Source of the DNA: Streptomyces calvus
Lineage (GTDB): Bacteria > Actinomycetota > Actinomycetes > Streptomycetales > Streptomycetaceae
DNA: 64,000 nucleotides
Direction: 5' to 3'
NCBI RefSeq assembly: GCF_006782915.1
Contig: NZ_VCNP01000047.1
Coordinates: 62,001 to 126,000, forward strand
Part shown: one piece after another, positions 11,701 to 19,249 of the stretch
Layout of the letters: every line of letters starts with the position of its first letter
Position numbering within the stretch: position 1 is the first letter of the stretch
Made by a program: the position numbers and the translations under genes
Notes under the pieces: model-generated
Seen by the model: the letters and a program-made list of their open reading frames with translations, nothing else
What the model was told of the DNA's origin: nothing
The model's database searches: none

Positions 11701-12312
11701 CTCGCGATCGAGCTGCGCACCTACGTCAAGATCCTCGGCGGCAACATCGACCCCTGCATTCCCGGGGCCGACGTCAGCTCGGGAGCGGCGGCCGGCTGCC
11801 TGGACAAGCAGGGCTACACATCCGACGTCGTGTGGCAGGACGTGCTGAACGAATGGCTGTCGGGCCGGGGGAACGTGCTGGCCTTCGGCATCGGCAGCAA
11901 GGTCACCCAGCAGCTCGCCACCGGGCCCCACAACACCCGGCTGCTGCAGCAGATCCGCGAGCGGATCGTCGACGCGGACTACGACATCGCGGCCGGCAAG
12001 CTCGGCGGTGACGCCGCCTACGTCGACGGTCAGGGGATGGGCAAGCTGGCGGAGTTCCCCAAGGACATCCTCGGCATGCTCACGGACGGCCGACAGGGCA
12101 AGGGCACACCCGACGCCTTCCTCGGCTCGTTCAACGAGGTCTACCAGGTGCTGAACGTGGACAAGAAGAACCGGCAGTTCACCGTGGGCTTCGCGGCCTT
12201 CAACAACACCGGTACGGCGTCCCTGACCCACCTCCTGCCCGACATAGGCCAGGGCAACCAGATGGCGAGCGTCCACCAGACGTACTACTGGACGGTCACG
12301 GTGCGCGAGTAG
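5704..12312 (+). CDS. Secreted RHS/YD-repeat protein with a unique C-terminal domain
   Basis: A protein of up to 2,202 residues. The N-terminus is Arg-rich followed by a hydrophobic core (VAVLVASSALLAGLMSV) and a PASA-type cleavage site, which indicates Sec export. The body carries many YD repeats (TRYDTSGNVTG, YEYDGAGRVTA, YTYDELGNL), which in this family form a closed beta-cocoon. The RHS-core end signature is present at about residues 1895-1935 (GLSILGARMYDAELGRFIS, YSYTANNPVNFSDPTGLA). About 265 residues of unrelated sequence follow, the usual place for a polymorphic toxin, containing spaced Cys residues and no toxin motif I recognise. GTG 5704 is given as start; GTG 5716 is also possible. 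A small membrane-protein gene begins 54 bp downstream, the usual place for an immunity gene. Confidence 0.88.
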   Translation: MGWPVRAVRWSGPGRVALGRVAVLVASSALLAGLMSVPASAVAASVARAEPTDRTVDVPVRPGQGVPKQQGEPTMTKAPRTVWPEPVRARVDLTEAPAGDPLAVAPSGAVVDTDRKSGAADSAVVAVQAATAAQVVKAGTPPQGEFATSPKETQGSGALPKTGGPAVRSGPRPARVDVEVLDRAAVKPVGGVGLGLKVTRTDGSAAPGPVRVTVDYSGFRYAHGGDFASRLRLVQLPACALTTPRKKGCSPDRRRFVDVDNDERSGTLSATVFADADPDAVATEKSGPLLGTYAATTASEPTVLAVTTGSSSDEGDYRATTLNPAGSWDVSIGSGAFTYEMPFKLPKAPTGSTPSLALTYNSQSVDGRTSATNNQASWAGMGWDLQTGYIERRYKNCTQDGLPTIGDMCWDSPNSGTEPDGAVYVINLNGITSQLIQDGNGTGSYHVQDDPGWRVQHLWGGHGSDDEYWVISSQDGMRYYFGWGRSERTDGATDSVLTIPVVGNDTGEPCHAQFPEPCAQAWRWNLDRVVDPNEVENAYFYDRQTNHYRSVANTDKARKYDAGSYLTRIEYGWASQITGAQLPAKVELTHVGRCVERMTEKDPLTTEPAACPPISTTPDSYPDVPTDLMCDGTSGDSYCAGKTYYPTFFTTDMLWDVKTYVRDNDAAAWDPAMQYQMKYGLPNPDGTVGKTLWLDYIQRKGYGDGPDLRLPVINFNGEWKDNQVGSSLLNFRRVTKVYGDLGGVTSVTYGQPDACDINSLPSQSSNTQPCFWQKWTPEGETENRTGWFKKYVVTEVSVDPGVGQGPDSDGDPDMTTRYEYNGGAGWRFTNDPLSKDEDETWSDWRGYQQVEVFTGTKDNAASTYHWLYRGLDGDRTSKTDPSLTRSVKVKDGFGTEWTDSAWLAGKTLETSKRDGAGSSHERVLKEYWVHNTAQYDGLPDARFVRESKTSTHQRTSTGWRVRTVKDEYDSTSSTSTTYGLPLRTNDWGLEDHGDNRCTTYGRTYSTAAFPDSDVKRWMVLEDEQRHYAADCADRAAANQDAYTVTLYDGATSVTDNDAKLSDGNPTEKRVHTDAAQFRSTKYEYDGAGRVTAAVDGKGNRTTTTYSPATSWPVDGVKVTTPDPDGTGPGTAMSTTTWSSRLWGTPYRVVNPNGRSTRIVHDSVGRFSTVFKPTEAANYPDGNPSVEFTYTLPTTTNADGVPDTVSGPPRITTATLQSGSTYVTSYEYLDGQGRTRETQATAPEGTGRTVVSTRYDTSGNVTGTSAAFYNSGAAGSGMVLPTVADLPSYSDPIIDWAGREKELQTLVNGVAQPGGRVRTYYFGDHTTVVPATGERTDTYTDVFGQITKVVEHGPTGPSDTSYAYTRSGHLQKITDAKGNTTTYTYNWLGERTATDDPDAGPSTSAYDDNGQTVTTTNANGATVTYQYDALQRLTAVTEGTTTLSRLTYDSAPGGAGQLASATTYADGKAYTVAITGYDGRGRMTGKKYTVPDDGSGLTGSYAFGYGYDLADHVTSVTYPAAGGLPAETVTTAYTAQGQPQKVSSPLATYQSSIGFDRLGRLNARTFGAGGSDAVVNRAYSFDDANGSGALANIKTTVTAGGTTKVAQDDSFTRDLGGQITGVRDGVTQQSECFTYDELNRLTRAWTTGAQDGCTGAATPDLAGGPDPYDTGYTYDELGNLRSVTDRTGSGTTTKDYTYPGYGADGNGYTPNQPRPHAVTRAGADTFAYDDAGRMTSRTVDGVTSTLEWNAQKRVSRVTQHKATGDEVSRYVYDTEGNVLLRTSAAESVFYLDGQELHATGGTVRATRQYSAAGTAVALREADGSAGGKLTWLLGDTQASTSLLVTMGGIVTRRRYSPFGKERGTGGALPAATDRGFLGAPEDDATGLSILGARMYDAELGRFISPDELNQPYVPQQMNAYSYTANNPVNFSDPTGLADGRACRCGSRPVLKPNQPAPDGGGTPGARGDLGTNVQHGCDQSCLNALDSLVNTWQKQNINKRLAIELRTYVKILGGNIDPCIPGADVSSGAAAGCLDKQGYTSDVVWQDVLNEWLSGRGNVLAFGIGSKVTQQLATGPHNTRLLQQIRERIVDADYDIAAGKLGGDAAYVDGQGMGKLAEFPKDILGMLTDGRQGKGTPDAFLGSFNEVYQVLNVDKKNRQFTVGFAAFNNTGTASLTHLLPDIGQGNQMASVHQTYYWTVTVRE

Positions 12313-12366
12313 CGTGACGGCGGAGCAGGACGAAGTGACCACGACGAGCGAGTGCGGGAGACGAGG

Positions 12367-13092
12367 ATGGGTGAGGCCGCGGTCTCCCGGCCGGGCAGGA
12401 CGGCCTTGCGGCCGCCGGCCGCGGTCGGCGTCCTGCTCAGGCTGCTCGCGCTCCTCGTGCTCACGGCCGGAACGGCCAGTGCGCTCTCGCACGTGCTGCC
12501 CGCCCGCGCCGGCGTCACGGAACTGTCCCGTGACGCCGACCCGGGCGGCGCGCTCGTGGTGCACGTCCGGCAGACCGACCTGCTGGAAGTGCGTGCGCGG
12601 TGGTCCTCCGGTTTCCTCGGCGACAAGGAGATCGTGCACCGGTTCGCCTCGCTGCCGCTGAGCCCCGGCGGCGTCGCCGCCTTCGAGGAGTCCGTCGGGC
12701 GCACGCTCCGGGCCGAGGGCAAGAAGGTCACCTTCGTCGAGGACGACCCGCTGGCCGGACTCGGCGGGCTGTCGGCCTTCGTGCCGGTGCTCTACTGGCG
12801 TTTCGTCCCCGAGGCGTGGCTGCGCTGGTCCGTGGCGCTGTGCTGCCTGACCGTGCTGGCCCTCGCCGGGCTGCGCCGGCACCGCCGGGCCGCGGCGGGC
12901 CACTGGTACGCCGCCTGCCTGCTGGCGGGGAGCGGCTTCTTCGTCCACCTGTGGTGCGAGCCGTTCCCGCTGCACAGGCCCGGGCCGCCCGGGCAGCCGG
13001 CGATGACCGGCCGCCGCGTGGCCGCCGGCACCGTCGCCGTCCTCGGGTGCGTGGTCGCGGCCGGCGTCATCCTCGCCCTCGTGCGTGGCTGA
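12367..13092 (+). CDS. Four-helix membrane protein, candidate RHS immunity protein
   Basis: This 241-residue protein starts at ATG 12367, with GGAG 6 nt upstream; an in-frame GTG at 12352 is less well placed. Four hydrophobic segments are visible: residues ~20-42 (VGVLLRLLALLVLTAGTASA), one after ~155 (WSVALCCLTVLALAGL), one near 185 (WYAACLLAGSGFFVHLW) and one at the C-terminus (VAVLGCVVAAGVILALV). A soluble loop of ~110 residues lies between the first two. I do not recognise a family. It follows the RHS gene by 54 bp on the same strand and is probably co-transcribed. Membrane proteins commonly serve as immunity proteins to toxins that act at the envelope, so immunity is an inference from position only. 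Its last 26 bp overlap the convergent TagF-like gene. Confidence 0.65.
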   Translation: MGEAAVSRPGRTALRPPAAVGVLLRLLALLVLTAGTASALSHVLPARAGVTELSRDADPGGALVVHVRQTDLLEVRARWSSGFLGDKEIVHRFASLPLSPGGVAAFEESVGRTLRAEGKKVTFVEDDPLAGLGGLSAFVPVLYWRFVPEAWLRWSVALCCLTVLALAGLRRHRRAAAGHWYAACLLAGSGFFVHLWCEPFPLHRPGPPGQPAMTGRRVAAGTVAVLGCVVAAGVILALVRG

Positions 13093-15160
13093 CGCCTCGC
13101 GGCGCCTCGCTCCGGGCGGGGCCCGCCGCGGCCGCCGCCACCCGGCGCTGCCCCGGCACCTCCGCCGAGTGCCGGCCCGCCATACGCGCGCGGTGCTCCC
13201 GGGACGCCGCGCACAGCGCCCGCACCGCCGCCGCGAAGCGCTCCTGGGACGGGGGGTCGGCCGGGCCGAGGAGCCGGAGCTTCAGCTGCGCGCGGGCCTC
13301 GGACAGGTCGTCCTTCTCCGGGTGGCGGACCGACTCCAGCAGGGCCGGCACGCCCGCCGCGTCCGGGGTCAGGACCGTCGCCGCGGCCACCGTCGGGAAC
13401 GCCGCGCGGAACGCCCGCTCCGGCAGCCCGCTGGTGTTGGTCACCGCGTACGGCTTCCCGCTCGCCAGGAAGTCGCTGATCACGCTCGACACGTCGCTGA
13501 TCAGCAGGTCGGCGACGTTGAAGCAGGCGTACAGCGAGGGCCGGGCGTCCGTGACGACGCGGTGCTCCCACGGCGGCAGCGCCGCCCAGTACGCCTCCTC
13601 CCAGGCCGCCGTCAGGCGGGCCACCGCCTGCGCCCGGCCGGGCTCGGGGGCGGACTGCACCAGCATCCGCTCGGCCTGGTCGGCGCCCGGCCGGCACTCG
13701 GCGGCGGTGAGCCGGTCCAGCTCCGCTGCCGACCGCGCCGGTTCGGCCGACGGCGCGGGACGCGGGCCGGAGCGCGCCCGGTCGGCCGACCGGATCAGGT
13801 CCCGGATGCGCCGGTCGGCGGCGCCGGCCCGCGGATCGACCGAGCCGGTCAGCGGGTGCGGCTTGTACAGCAGACGCACCCCGGGGTCCGCGAGCAGCGC
13901 CCGTACGAGGTTCTCGCCGGCCGCGATCAGCGACGTGTTGCCCGGATTGCCGTCCCAGCCCTCCCATGTCGGCGCGTACAGCACCGTGACGTACGGTCCG
14001 GCCGGCGGGCCCGCGTACGGCCGTACGGCGTCCAGTTGCGGGCGCCCGATCTCCACCACGTCCTTGTCCTCGACCCCGACCTCGGCCAGCGCGTACCGTT
14101 CGCGGGCCGCGGGACCGGCCACCCACACCTGGTCGTAGGCCTTCGCGTACGGGTTGCAGGACGACAGCTTGTCGCTCTCGCCGTGGTTGACGAAGGCGTG
14201 CTTGATCGTGGGGATGCGCAGCACCTGCGAGGTCTTGCCGGAGTTGGAGGGGTGGAGCAGCACCTGGAGCGTGGAGTGCTCCAGCCGCATCAGCGTGGAC
14301 ACCTTCGGCAGGCACACCACGGGAATGTCGGTCGTCGCGATCCTCGCCACCATGAACCGCTCGCGCAGGATGATCACCGGCCGTGCGTCCAGCGCGGCCA
14401 GCGGCTCCAGCCACATGCCGGCCTGGTAGGCGGAGGACGCCCCGCCGGAGAAGTACAGCCCGACCGTCGGCCGGTACTCCGCCAGCCACGCGTCGAACCA
14501 GTCGAGCACCTCCTGCTCGCCCGCCGGACGCCGGCCGGGCAGCAGCCGCAGCAGCAGGGCGGCCAGGCCGGCCAGCGTGCAGCCCAGGGACAGCGCGACG
14601 CCGGCCGCCGCGCACCGGGCGTCGCCGGTCACCGCCGTCGCCGTCAGCCCGGCCGTCGCGGGCAGGCCGAACACCAGCAGCCGCGGTCCGGGGCGGCGCA
14701 GCAGCACGGGCGGGGCGGGGGACAGTCGCAGGGCCGAGGCGTCGATGTTCCGGGTGACCACGGGCAGCGTGCGGGTGCGGCGCACCAGCACGGACACCGC
14801 CTGCACCGCGCAGTGCGCCGCGTAGAAGGCGAGCAGACCGGCGGCGAGCGGGGCGTACTGCGTCTCCCGGTCCTGCTCCCCGAGCCGCAGCAGGCCCACC
14901 ACCAGCAGCAGGTCCCGCAGCACATGGCGCACCGCGACATCGGCGTGGGCCTTGGCGAACAGGGTCAGCGCACCCCGCTGCCAGCGGTACAGCACACCCT
15001 CCACGGCCAGCGAGGCGGTGGTCGCGACCAGGAGCAGCAGTACGTGCGGCACGAGCGCCGCCACCGCCTGTGCGACGAAGGCGGCGCCGAGGACGGCGCC
15101 GAGGACGGCGGTCGTCAGCCCCCTCGGGAGGCTCTGCGGGCGGGGCAGGGGTAGGGGCAC
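13067..15160 (-). CDS. Membrane-anchored CDP-glycerol glycerophosphotransferase-like protein
   Basis: The 697-residue protein begins at GTG 15160 (GGAG 8 nt upstream; GTG 15169 is an alternative). The first ~240 residues hold several hydrophobic segments (LTTAVLGAVLGAAFVAQAV, VLLLLVATTASLAV, a pair near 195-225). The remainder resembles the TagB/TagF glycerophosphotransferase fold: FVNHGESDKLSS in place of the usual HGTP loop, VTVLYAPTWEGW, LLYKPHPLTG, and DLLISDVSSVISDF near the C-terminus. It would transfer polyol-phosphate or a similar unit to a wall polymer at the cytoplasmic face. It is separated from the other TagF-like gene by the RHS locus. An extra low-complexity segment rich in Ala, Pro and Arg (about 470-520) interrupts the catalytic domain. 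The substrate cannot be assigned. Confidence 0.75.
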   Translation of the reverse strand: MPLPLPRPQSLPRGLTTAVLGAVLGAAFVAQAVAALVPHVLLLLVATTASLAVEGVLYRWQRGALTLFAKAHADVAVRHVLRDLLLVVGLLRLGEQDRETQYAPLAAGLLAFYAAHCAVQAVSVLVRRTRTLPVVTRNIDASALRLSPAPPVLLRRPGPRLLVFGLPATAGLTATAVTGDARCAAAGVALSLGCTLAGLAALLLRLLPGRRPAGEQEVLDWFDAWLAEYRPTVGLYFSGGASSAYQAGMWLEPLAALDARPVIILRERFMVARIATTDIPVVCLPKVSTLMRLEHSTLQVLLHPSNSGKTSQVLRIPTIKHAFVNHGESDKLSSCNPYAKAYDQVWVAGPAARERYALAEVGVEDKDVVEIGRPQLDAVRPYAGPPAGPYVTVLYAPTWEGWDGNPGNTSLIAAGENLVRALLADPGVRLLYKPHPLTGSVDPRAGAADRRIRDLIRSADRARSGPRPAPSAEPARSAAELDRLTAAECRPGADQAERMLVQSAPEPGRAQAVARLTAAWEEAYWAALPPWEHRVVTDARPSLYACFNVADLLISDVSSVISDFLASGKPYAVTNTSGLPERAFRAAFPTVAAATVLTPDAAGVPALLESVRHPEKDDLSEARAQLKLRLLGPADPPSQERFAAAVRALCAASREHRARMAGRHSAEVPGQRRVAAAAAGPARSEAPRGVSHARGRG

Positions 15161-15393
15161 TGCGGTCACTCCAGGAGCGTCGGGTCGGACCGGGTCGTCC
15201 GTCCGGGTTAACGCCCGGTGGCCTCCGGACGACACGCGCGTATCGGCGGCGGTGGCGGCCCGGCCCGCGACGGACCCCGTCCGCGGTGCCGTCCGCAGCG
15301 TGGACCGATGGCACGCCGCACGTCCCCTTTCCCGTAGATTGCCTGCTGAGCGACTCAGTTCGACGTGGCGGTGCGAGGGGACGGGGCGGCAAG

Positions 15394-16521
15394 GTGGCAG
15401 GCGCGAGGCAGGCCGTGGGCGAGGCACGCAGGATCGTCGTCAAGGTCGGCTCCTCGTCGCTGACGACGGCGGCGGGCGGGCTGGACGCGGACCGGGTGGA
15501 CGCGCTCGTCGACGTGCTGGCCAAGGTGCGCAGCGGGGGAGAGCGGGAGATCGTGTTGGTCTCCTCCGGCGCGATCGCCGCCGGGCTCGCCCCGCTCGGC
15601 CTGCGCCGCCGGCCCAAGGACCTCGCCCGGCAGCAGGCGGCGGCCAGCGTCGGCCAGGGACTGCTGGTCGCGCGGTACACCGCGTCGTTCGCCCGCTACG
15701 GCGTGCGGGTCGGCCAGGTGCTGCTGACCAGCGACGACATGAGCCGCCGGGCGCACCACCGCAACGCCTCGCGGACCCTCGACAAGCTGCTGGCGATGGG
15801 CGCCTTCCCGATCGTCAACGAGAACGACACCGTCGCCACCGACGAGATCCGCTTCGGCGACAACGACCGGCTCGCCGCCCTCGTCGCCCATCTGGTCCGC
15901 GCCGACCTGCTGGTGCTGCTGTCCGACGTGGACGGCGTCTACGACGGTGACCCCGTCCGCCCCGGCACCTCGCGCATCGCCGAGGTCAGGGGCCCCGCCG
16001 ACCTCGCCCACGTCGAGATCGGCAGCGCCGGCAAGGCGGGCGTGGGCACCGGCGGGATGGTCACCAAGGTCGAGGCCGCCCGGATCGCCGCCGCCGCGGG
16101 CATTCCGGTGGTGCTGACCAGCGCGGTGCACGCCGCCGACGCCCTCGCCGGCGGCGACACCGGCACGTACTTCCATCCCACCGGCCGCCGCTCCGCCGAC
16201 CGGCTGCTGTGGCTGCAGCACGCCTCCACCCCGCAGGGCTCGCTCACCCTGGACGACGGCGCGGTGCGCGCGGTCGTGCAGGGCCGCAAGTCGCTGCTGC
16301 CCGCGGGGATCGCCGGTGTCGAGGGCGAGTTCAGCGCGGGCGACCCGGTCGAGCTCAGGGACCGCGAGGGCCGGGCGGTGGCCCGCGGGCTGGTCAACTT
16401 CGACGCCCGGGAGATCCCGCTCCTGATCGGCCGCTCCACCCACGAACTCGCCCGGGATCTCGGGCCCGAGTACGAACGAGAGGTCGTACACAGGGACGAT
16501 CTGGTGGTCCTGCATCCGTAA
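15394..16521 (+). CDS. proB: Glutamate 5-kinase
   Basis: The first enzyme of proline synthesis: it phosphorylates the gamma-carboxyl of glutamate with ATP in the cytoplasm. The 375-residue protein starts at GTG 15394 (VAGARQAVGEARRIVVKVG). It shows the amino-acid-kinase domain (VVKVGSSSLT, VSSGAIAAG, FPIVNENDTVATDEIRFGDND, GTGGMVTKVEAARIA) followed by a C-terminal PUA domain from about residue 285 (GSLTLDDGAVRAVVQGRKSL to LVNF). Length and order fit full-length actinobacterial ProB. A small conserved gene lies between it and proA. An 8-bp inverted repeat (16529-16536/16549-16556) just after the stop may be a weak terminator. Confidence 0.96.
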   Translation: MAGARQAVGEARRIVVKVGSSSLTTAAGGLDADRVDALVDVLAKVRSGGEREIVLVSSGAIAAGLAPLGLRRRPKDLARQQAAASVGQGLLVARYTASFARYGVRVGQVLLTSDDMSRRAHHRNASRTLDKLLAMGAFPIVNENDTVATDEIRFGDNDRLAALVAHLVRADLLVLLSDVDGVYDGDPVRPGTSRIAEVRGPADLAHVEIGSAGKAGVGTGGMVTKVEAARIAAAAGIPVVLTSAVHAADALAGGDTGTYFHPTGRRSADRLLWLQHASTPQGSLTLDDGAVRAVVQGRKSLLPAGIAGVEGEFSAGDPVELRDREGRAVARGLVNFDAREIPLLIGRSTHELARDLGPEYEREVVHRDDLVVLHP

Positions 16522-16655
16522 TCCGCCCGAACGTCCGTCCTCGGTGGTGGACGTTCCGTAAAAGCGCCCCGCGATCCCCGACGGCCTGCTCAACTTTGTC
16601 CCAGGGACACATTCCGCCCGACCCCCGGGCCGGTCCGCGTGCGAAGGAGGCCGTC

Positions 16656-17117
16656 GTGAGACGAGTGCGCCCAGGGACGACGGCGTCTCGTGGTGGCGAC
16701 CGCGCGGCCGGCGGCGAACGGGCCCTGACCGGCGTCGCGGCCGGTGACCGGTTCCCGGGCGGCTCGGGCGGTGACCTGCCGCGGCTGTGGCACGTCACCC
16801 TCAGCGTCTCCGGCCGGCGGGCCCCGGCCGCGGAGGTCCGGCGGGCCCTGGAGCAACTGGCCCACGACCACCCCTTCCTGCTGACCAGCCGTTACGCCGA
16901 CGACCACGCGGAGATCCGCTACTGGGAGGAGGCCCGCGACCTGCACGACGCGGCCGCCGTGGCGCTGCGCCTGTGGGGCGAGCACCGCCGGACCGCGGGC
17001 CTGCCGCCGTGGGAGATCGTCGGCCTGGAGGTCATCGACCGGCCCACCTACCACCAGCGGGTCGCCGCCGGGTACGGGCCGGTCCTGGCGGCGCCGGTCG
17101 GAGTGCATCCGTTCTAG
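16656..17117 (+). CDS. Conserved hypothetical protein between proB and proA
   Basis: A 153-residue protein starting at GTG 16656 with a strong GAAGGAGG site 5 nt upstream. After ~50 Gly/Arg-rich residues the sequence becomes well ordered: LPRLWHVTLSVSGRRAP, VRRALEQLAHDHPFLLTSRY, HAEIRYWEEARDLHDAAAVALRLW, LPPWEIVGLEVIDRPTYHQR. The alternating strands and helices suggest a small alpha/beta domain. I do not recognise a function. No signal peptide or membrane segment is seen. Its place between the two proline genes is probably shared with other Streptomyces. Confidence 0.75.
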   Translation: MRRVRPGTTASRGGDRAAGGERALTGVAAGDRFPGGSGGDLPRLWHVTLSVSGRRAPAAEVRRALEQLAHDHPFLLTSRYADDHAEIRYWEEARDLHDAAAVALRLWGEHRRTAGLPPWEIVGLEVIDRPTYHQRVAAGYGPVLAAPVGVHPF

Positions 17118-17207
17118 GGGCACTCCGGGGCAAAACTTTCGTGCCTTCCGGGCAAAAGCCATGTCTCGGGGTGTGGGACGCCTGCCGACGCGTCCGCCCG
17201 CCCGCAC

Positions 17208-17222
17208 TACCCTTCCCTCATG
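17208..17222 (+). promoter_or_regulatory. Leaderless-type promoter of proA
   Basis: TACCCT at 17208-17213 lies 6 nt before ATG 17220 and no Shine-Dalgarno sequence is present. This is the layout expected when transcription starts at or next to the A of the start codon. No clear -35 box is seen (best candidate TGCCGA at 17183-17188). Confidence 0.55.
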
Positions 17223-18506
17223 ACCACGCTCTCGCCTTACGACTCGATGTCCCCGGTCAGCCAGGCCGCCTACCGGGCCAAGGGGGCCGCCGCCGACCTC
17301 GCGCCGCTGCCGCGCGCCGCCAAGGACGACGCGCTGCTCGCCATCGCGGACGCCCTGGAGGTCCGCGCGAGCGAGATCGTCGAGGCCAACGCCGAGGACG
17401 TGGCGAAGGCGCGCGAGGCCGGCACCGCCGAGGGCATGATCGACCGGCTCACCCTCACTCCGGAGCGGGTGCGCGCGATCGCCGCCGACGTGCGCGACGT
17501 GGCCGCGCTGCCCGACCCGGTCGGCGAGGTCGTGCGCGGCTCCACGCTGCCCAACGGCATCGACCTGCGCCAGGTCCGGGTGCCGCTCGGCGTCGTCGGC
17601 ATCATCTACGAGGGCCGGCCCAACGTGACGGTCGACGCCGCCGCCCTGTGCCTGAAGTCCGGCAACGCGGTGCTGCTGCGCGGCTCCTCCTCCGCCTACC
17701 GGTCCAACACCGCGCTGGTGCGGGTGCTGCGCGACGCCGTGGGCGGGGCCGGGCTGCCCGCCGACGCCGTGCAGCTGGTGCCCGGCGAGAGCCGCGAGAG
17801 CGTGCGGGAGCTGATGCGCGCCCGGGGCCTGGTCGACGTGCTCATCCCGCGCGGCGGCGCCTCCCTGATCAACACGGTCGTGCAGGAGTCGATCGTCCCG
17901 GTCATCGAGACCGGCACCGGCAACTGCCACGTCTACGTCGACGCGGCCGCCGACCTCGACACGGCCGTGGAGATCCTGGTCAACTCCAAGGCCCAGCGGG
18001 TCGGCGTGTGCAACGCCGCCGAGACCCTGCTGGTGCACCAGGACATCGCCGCCGAGTTCCTGCCGCGCGCCCTGGACGCCCTCGCCGACGCCGGGGTCAC
18101 CGTGCACGCCGACGAGCGGGTGATGGCGTACGCCAAGGACTCGCGGGCCACCGTGGTGGAGGCCACCACCGAGGACTGGGAGACCGAGTACCTCTCCCTG
18201 GACATCGCCGCCGCCGTCGTCGACTCCCTCGACCGGGCCGTGGAGCACATCCGGCTGTGGAGCTCCGGTCACACCGAGGCCATCGTCACCACCTCGCAGC
18301 AGGCCGCGCGCCGCTTCACCCGGTTGGTGGACTCGACCACGGTCGCGGTGAACGCCTCCACCCGTTTCACCGACGGCGGCCAGTTCGGCTTCGGTGCCGA
18401 GATCGGCATCTCCACGCAGAAGCTGCACGCCCGCGGGCCGATGGGACTGCCCGAGCTGACCAGCACGAAGTACATCGTCACCGGCGACGGTCACGTACGG
18501 CGCTGA
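17220..18506 (+). CDS. proA: Gamma-glutamyl phosphate reductase
   Basis: The second enzyme of proline synthesis: it reduces glutamyl 5-phosphate to glutamate semialdehyde with NADPH. The 428-residue protein has an aldehyde-dehydrogenase fold with the ProA signatures PLGVVGIIYEGRPNVTVD, LKSGNAVLLRGSS, PRGGASLI, the catalytic cysteine Cys264 in RVGVCNAAETLL, and the conserved end TEAIVTTS to NASTRFTDGGQFGFGAEIGI. The ATG has no ribosome-binding site but a TACCCT box ends 6 nt upstream, so the mRNA is probably leaderless. proB is about 700 bp upstream, beyond a small gene. Confidence 0.96.
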   Translation: MTTLSPYDSMSPVSQAAYRAKGAAADLAPLPRAAKDDALLAIADALEVRASEIVEANAEDVAKAREAGTAEGMIDRLTLTPERVRAIAADVRDVAALPDPVGEVVRGSTLPNGIDLRQVRVPLGVVGIIYEGRPNVTVDAAALCLKSGNAVLLRGSSSAYRSNTALVRVLRDAVGGAGLPADAVQLVPGESRESVRELMRARGLVDVLIPRGGASLINTVVQESIVPVIETGTGNCHVYVDAAADLDTAVEILVNSKAQRVGVCNAAETLLVHQDIAAEFLPRALDALADAGVTVHADERVMAYAKDSRATVVEATTEDWETEYLSLDIAAAVVDSLDRAVEHIRLWSSGHTEAIVTTSQQAARRFTRLVDSTTVAVNASTRFTDGGQFGFGAEIGISTQKLHARGPMGLPELTSTKYIVTGDGHVRR

Positions 18507-18593
18507 CCCGGGCGCGGCGGCCGGACGGCGGGCGGCGCGTCTCGGCAGGCGGTTGAATTTCCATACGGTCTGCCCAAATTGACCCCCCAGGTC

Positions 18594-18608
18594 TACTCTG
18601 TATCCGTG
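18594..18608 (+). promoter_or_regulatory. Leaderless-type promoter
   Basis: TACTCT at 18594-18599 is followed by 6 nt and GTG 18606, with no ribosome-binding site between. A TTGACC box at 18579 is too close to act as its -35. Confidence 0.5.
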
Positions 18609-19160
18609 CCGGAGGACGTGGGGGGTTCGCCGTTCCCTGACGGCTGGGAGCCCGACGACGACCACGACCGCGGGGTGTCGGACGAAGAGTTCGCCTCCGT
18701 GGTCTTCGACGAGGACTTCGTACGCGCGGCCGCGGTGCACGAGCCGACCGCGGTCGCACGACTCCTGGCCGCCGCGCAGGCCAGGGCCGAGGCCTCCGAG
18801 GCCGAGGCCCGCCGGGGCCGTACGCGCGGCGAGCGCTACGACGACGGGTACGGCGGCTACCGGGGCGATCCCGGACACGACCCGGACGACGCCCCGGACG
18901 CCGACCACGGCTCCCCGGGACCGTACGGCAGGCAGGTGCGCTGGCACCGGCCCGTGGCCTGGCTGCTCGCCCTGGTGATGGGCGTCGGGATGGTCGCGCT
19001 CGCCTTCTCGGCCGTCTACCGGGGCGCCTCATCGCAGCGCGAGGACCCAGTCCCGACGCCCGCCTCCACCGGCCTGGAACAGGGCGGCGCGGCGACGCCC
19101 TCCGCATCGGCCGACTACTCCCGTCCGGCCGTCCCGGTGATCCCGCACAGCAGCCCCTGA
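18606..19160 (+). CDS. Single-pass membrane protein with SVVFDEDFVRAA motif
   Basis: A 184-residue protein starting at GTG 18606. The acidic cytoplasmic N-terminus carries SVVFDEDFVRAAAVHEPTA at about residues 35-55, then a charged low-complexity linker (Asp/Gly/Tyr/Arg), one transmembrane helix (PVAWLLALVMGVGMVALAFSAVY, near residues 118-140) and a Ser/Pro/Thr-rich tail. The short motif and the layout recur in the next gene, so the two look like diverged paralogues. No catalytic residues are evident. The motif, placed before a single TM, could be a partner-binding peptide. Function unknown. Confidence 0.7.
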   Translation: MPEDVGGSPFPDGWEPDDDHDRGVSDEEFASVVFDEDFVRAAAVHEPTAVARLLAAAQARAEASEAEARRGRTRGERYDDGYGGYRGDPGHDPDDAPDADHGSPGPYGRQVRWHRPVAWLLALVMGVGMVALAFSAVYRGASSQREDPVPTPASTGLEQGGAATPSASADYSRPAVPVIPHSSP

Positions 19161-19212
19161 GACCGCCCACCCGCTTGGTGGGTACCTGTCAGAAATCGGG
19201 GTGCCGAGGGCG

Positions 19213-19249
19213 TTTACGGGACCCTCCCCGGACCTACCCTGAAGATATG
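19213..19249 (+). promoter_or_regulatory. Leaderless-type promoter with -35 candidate
   Basis: TTTACG (19213-19218), a 16-bp spacer and TACCCT (19235-19240) precede ATG 19247 by 6 nt. The spacing from -10 to start codon is identical to that of proA and the preceding gene. Confidence 0.55.
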
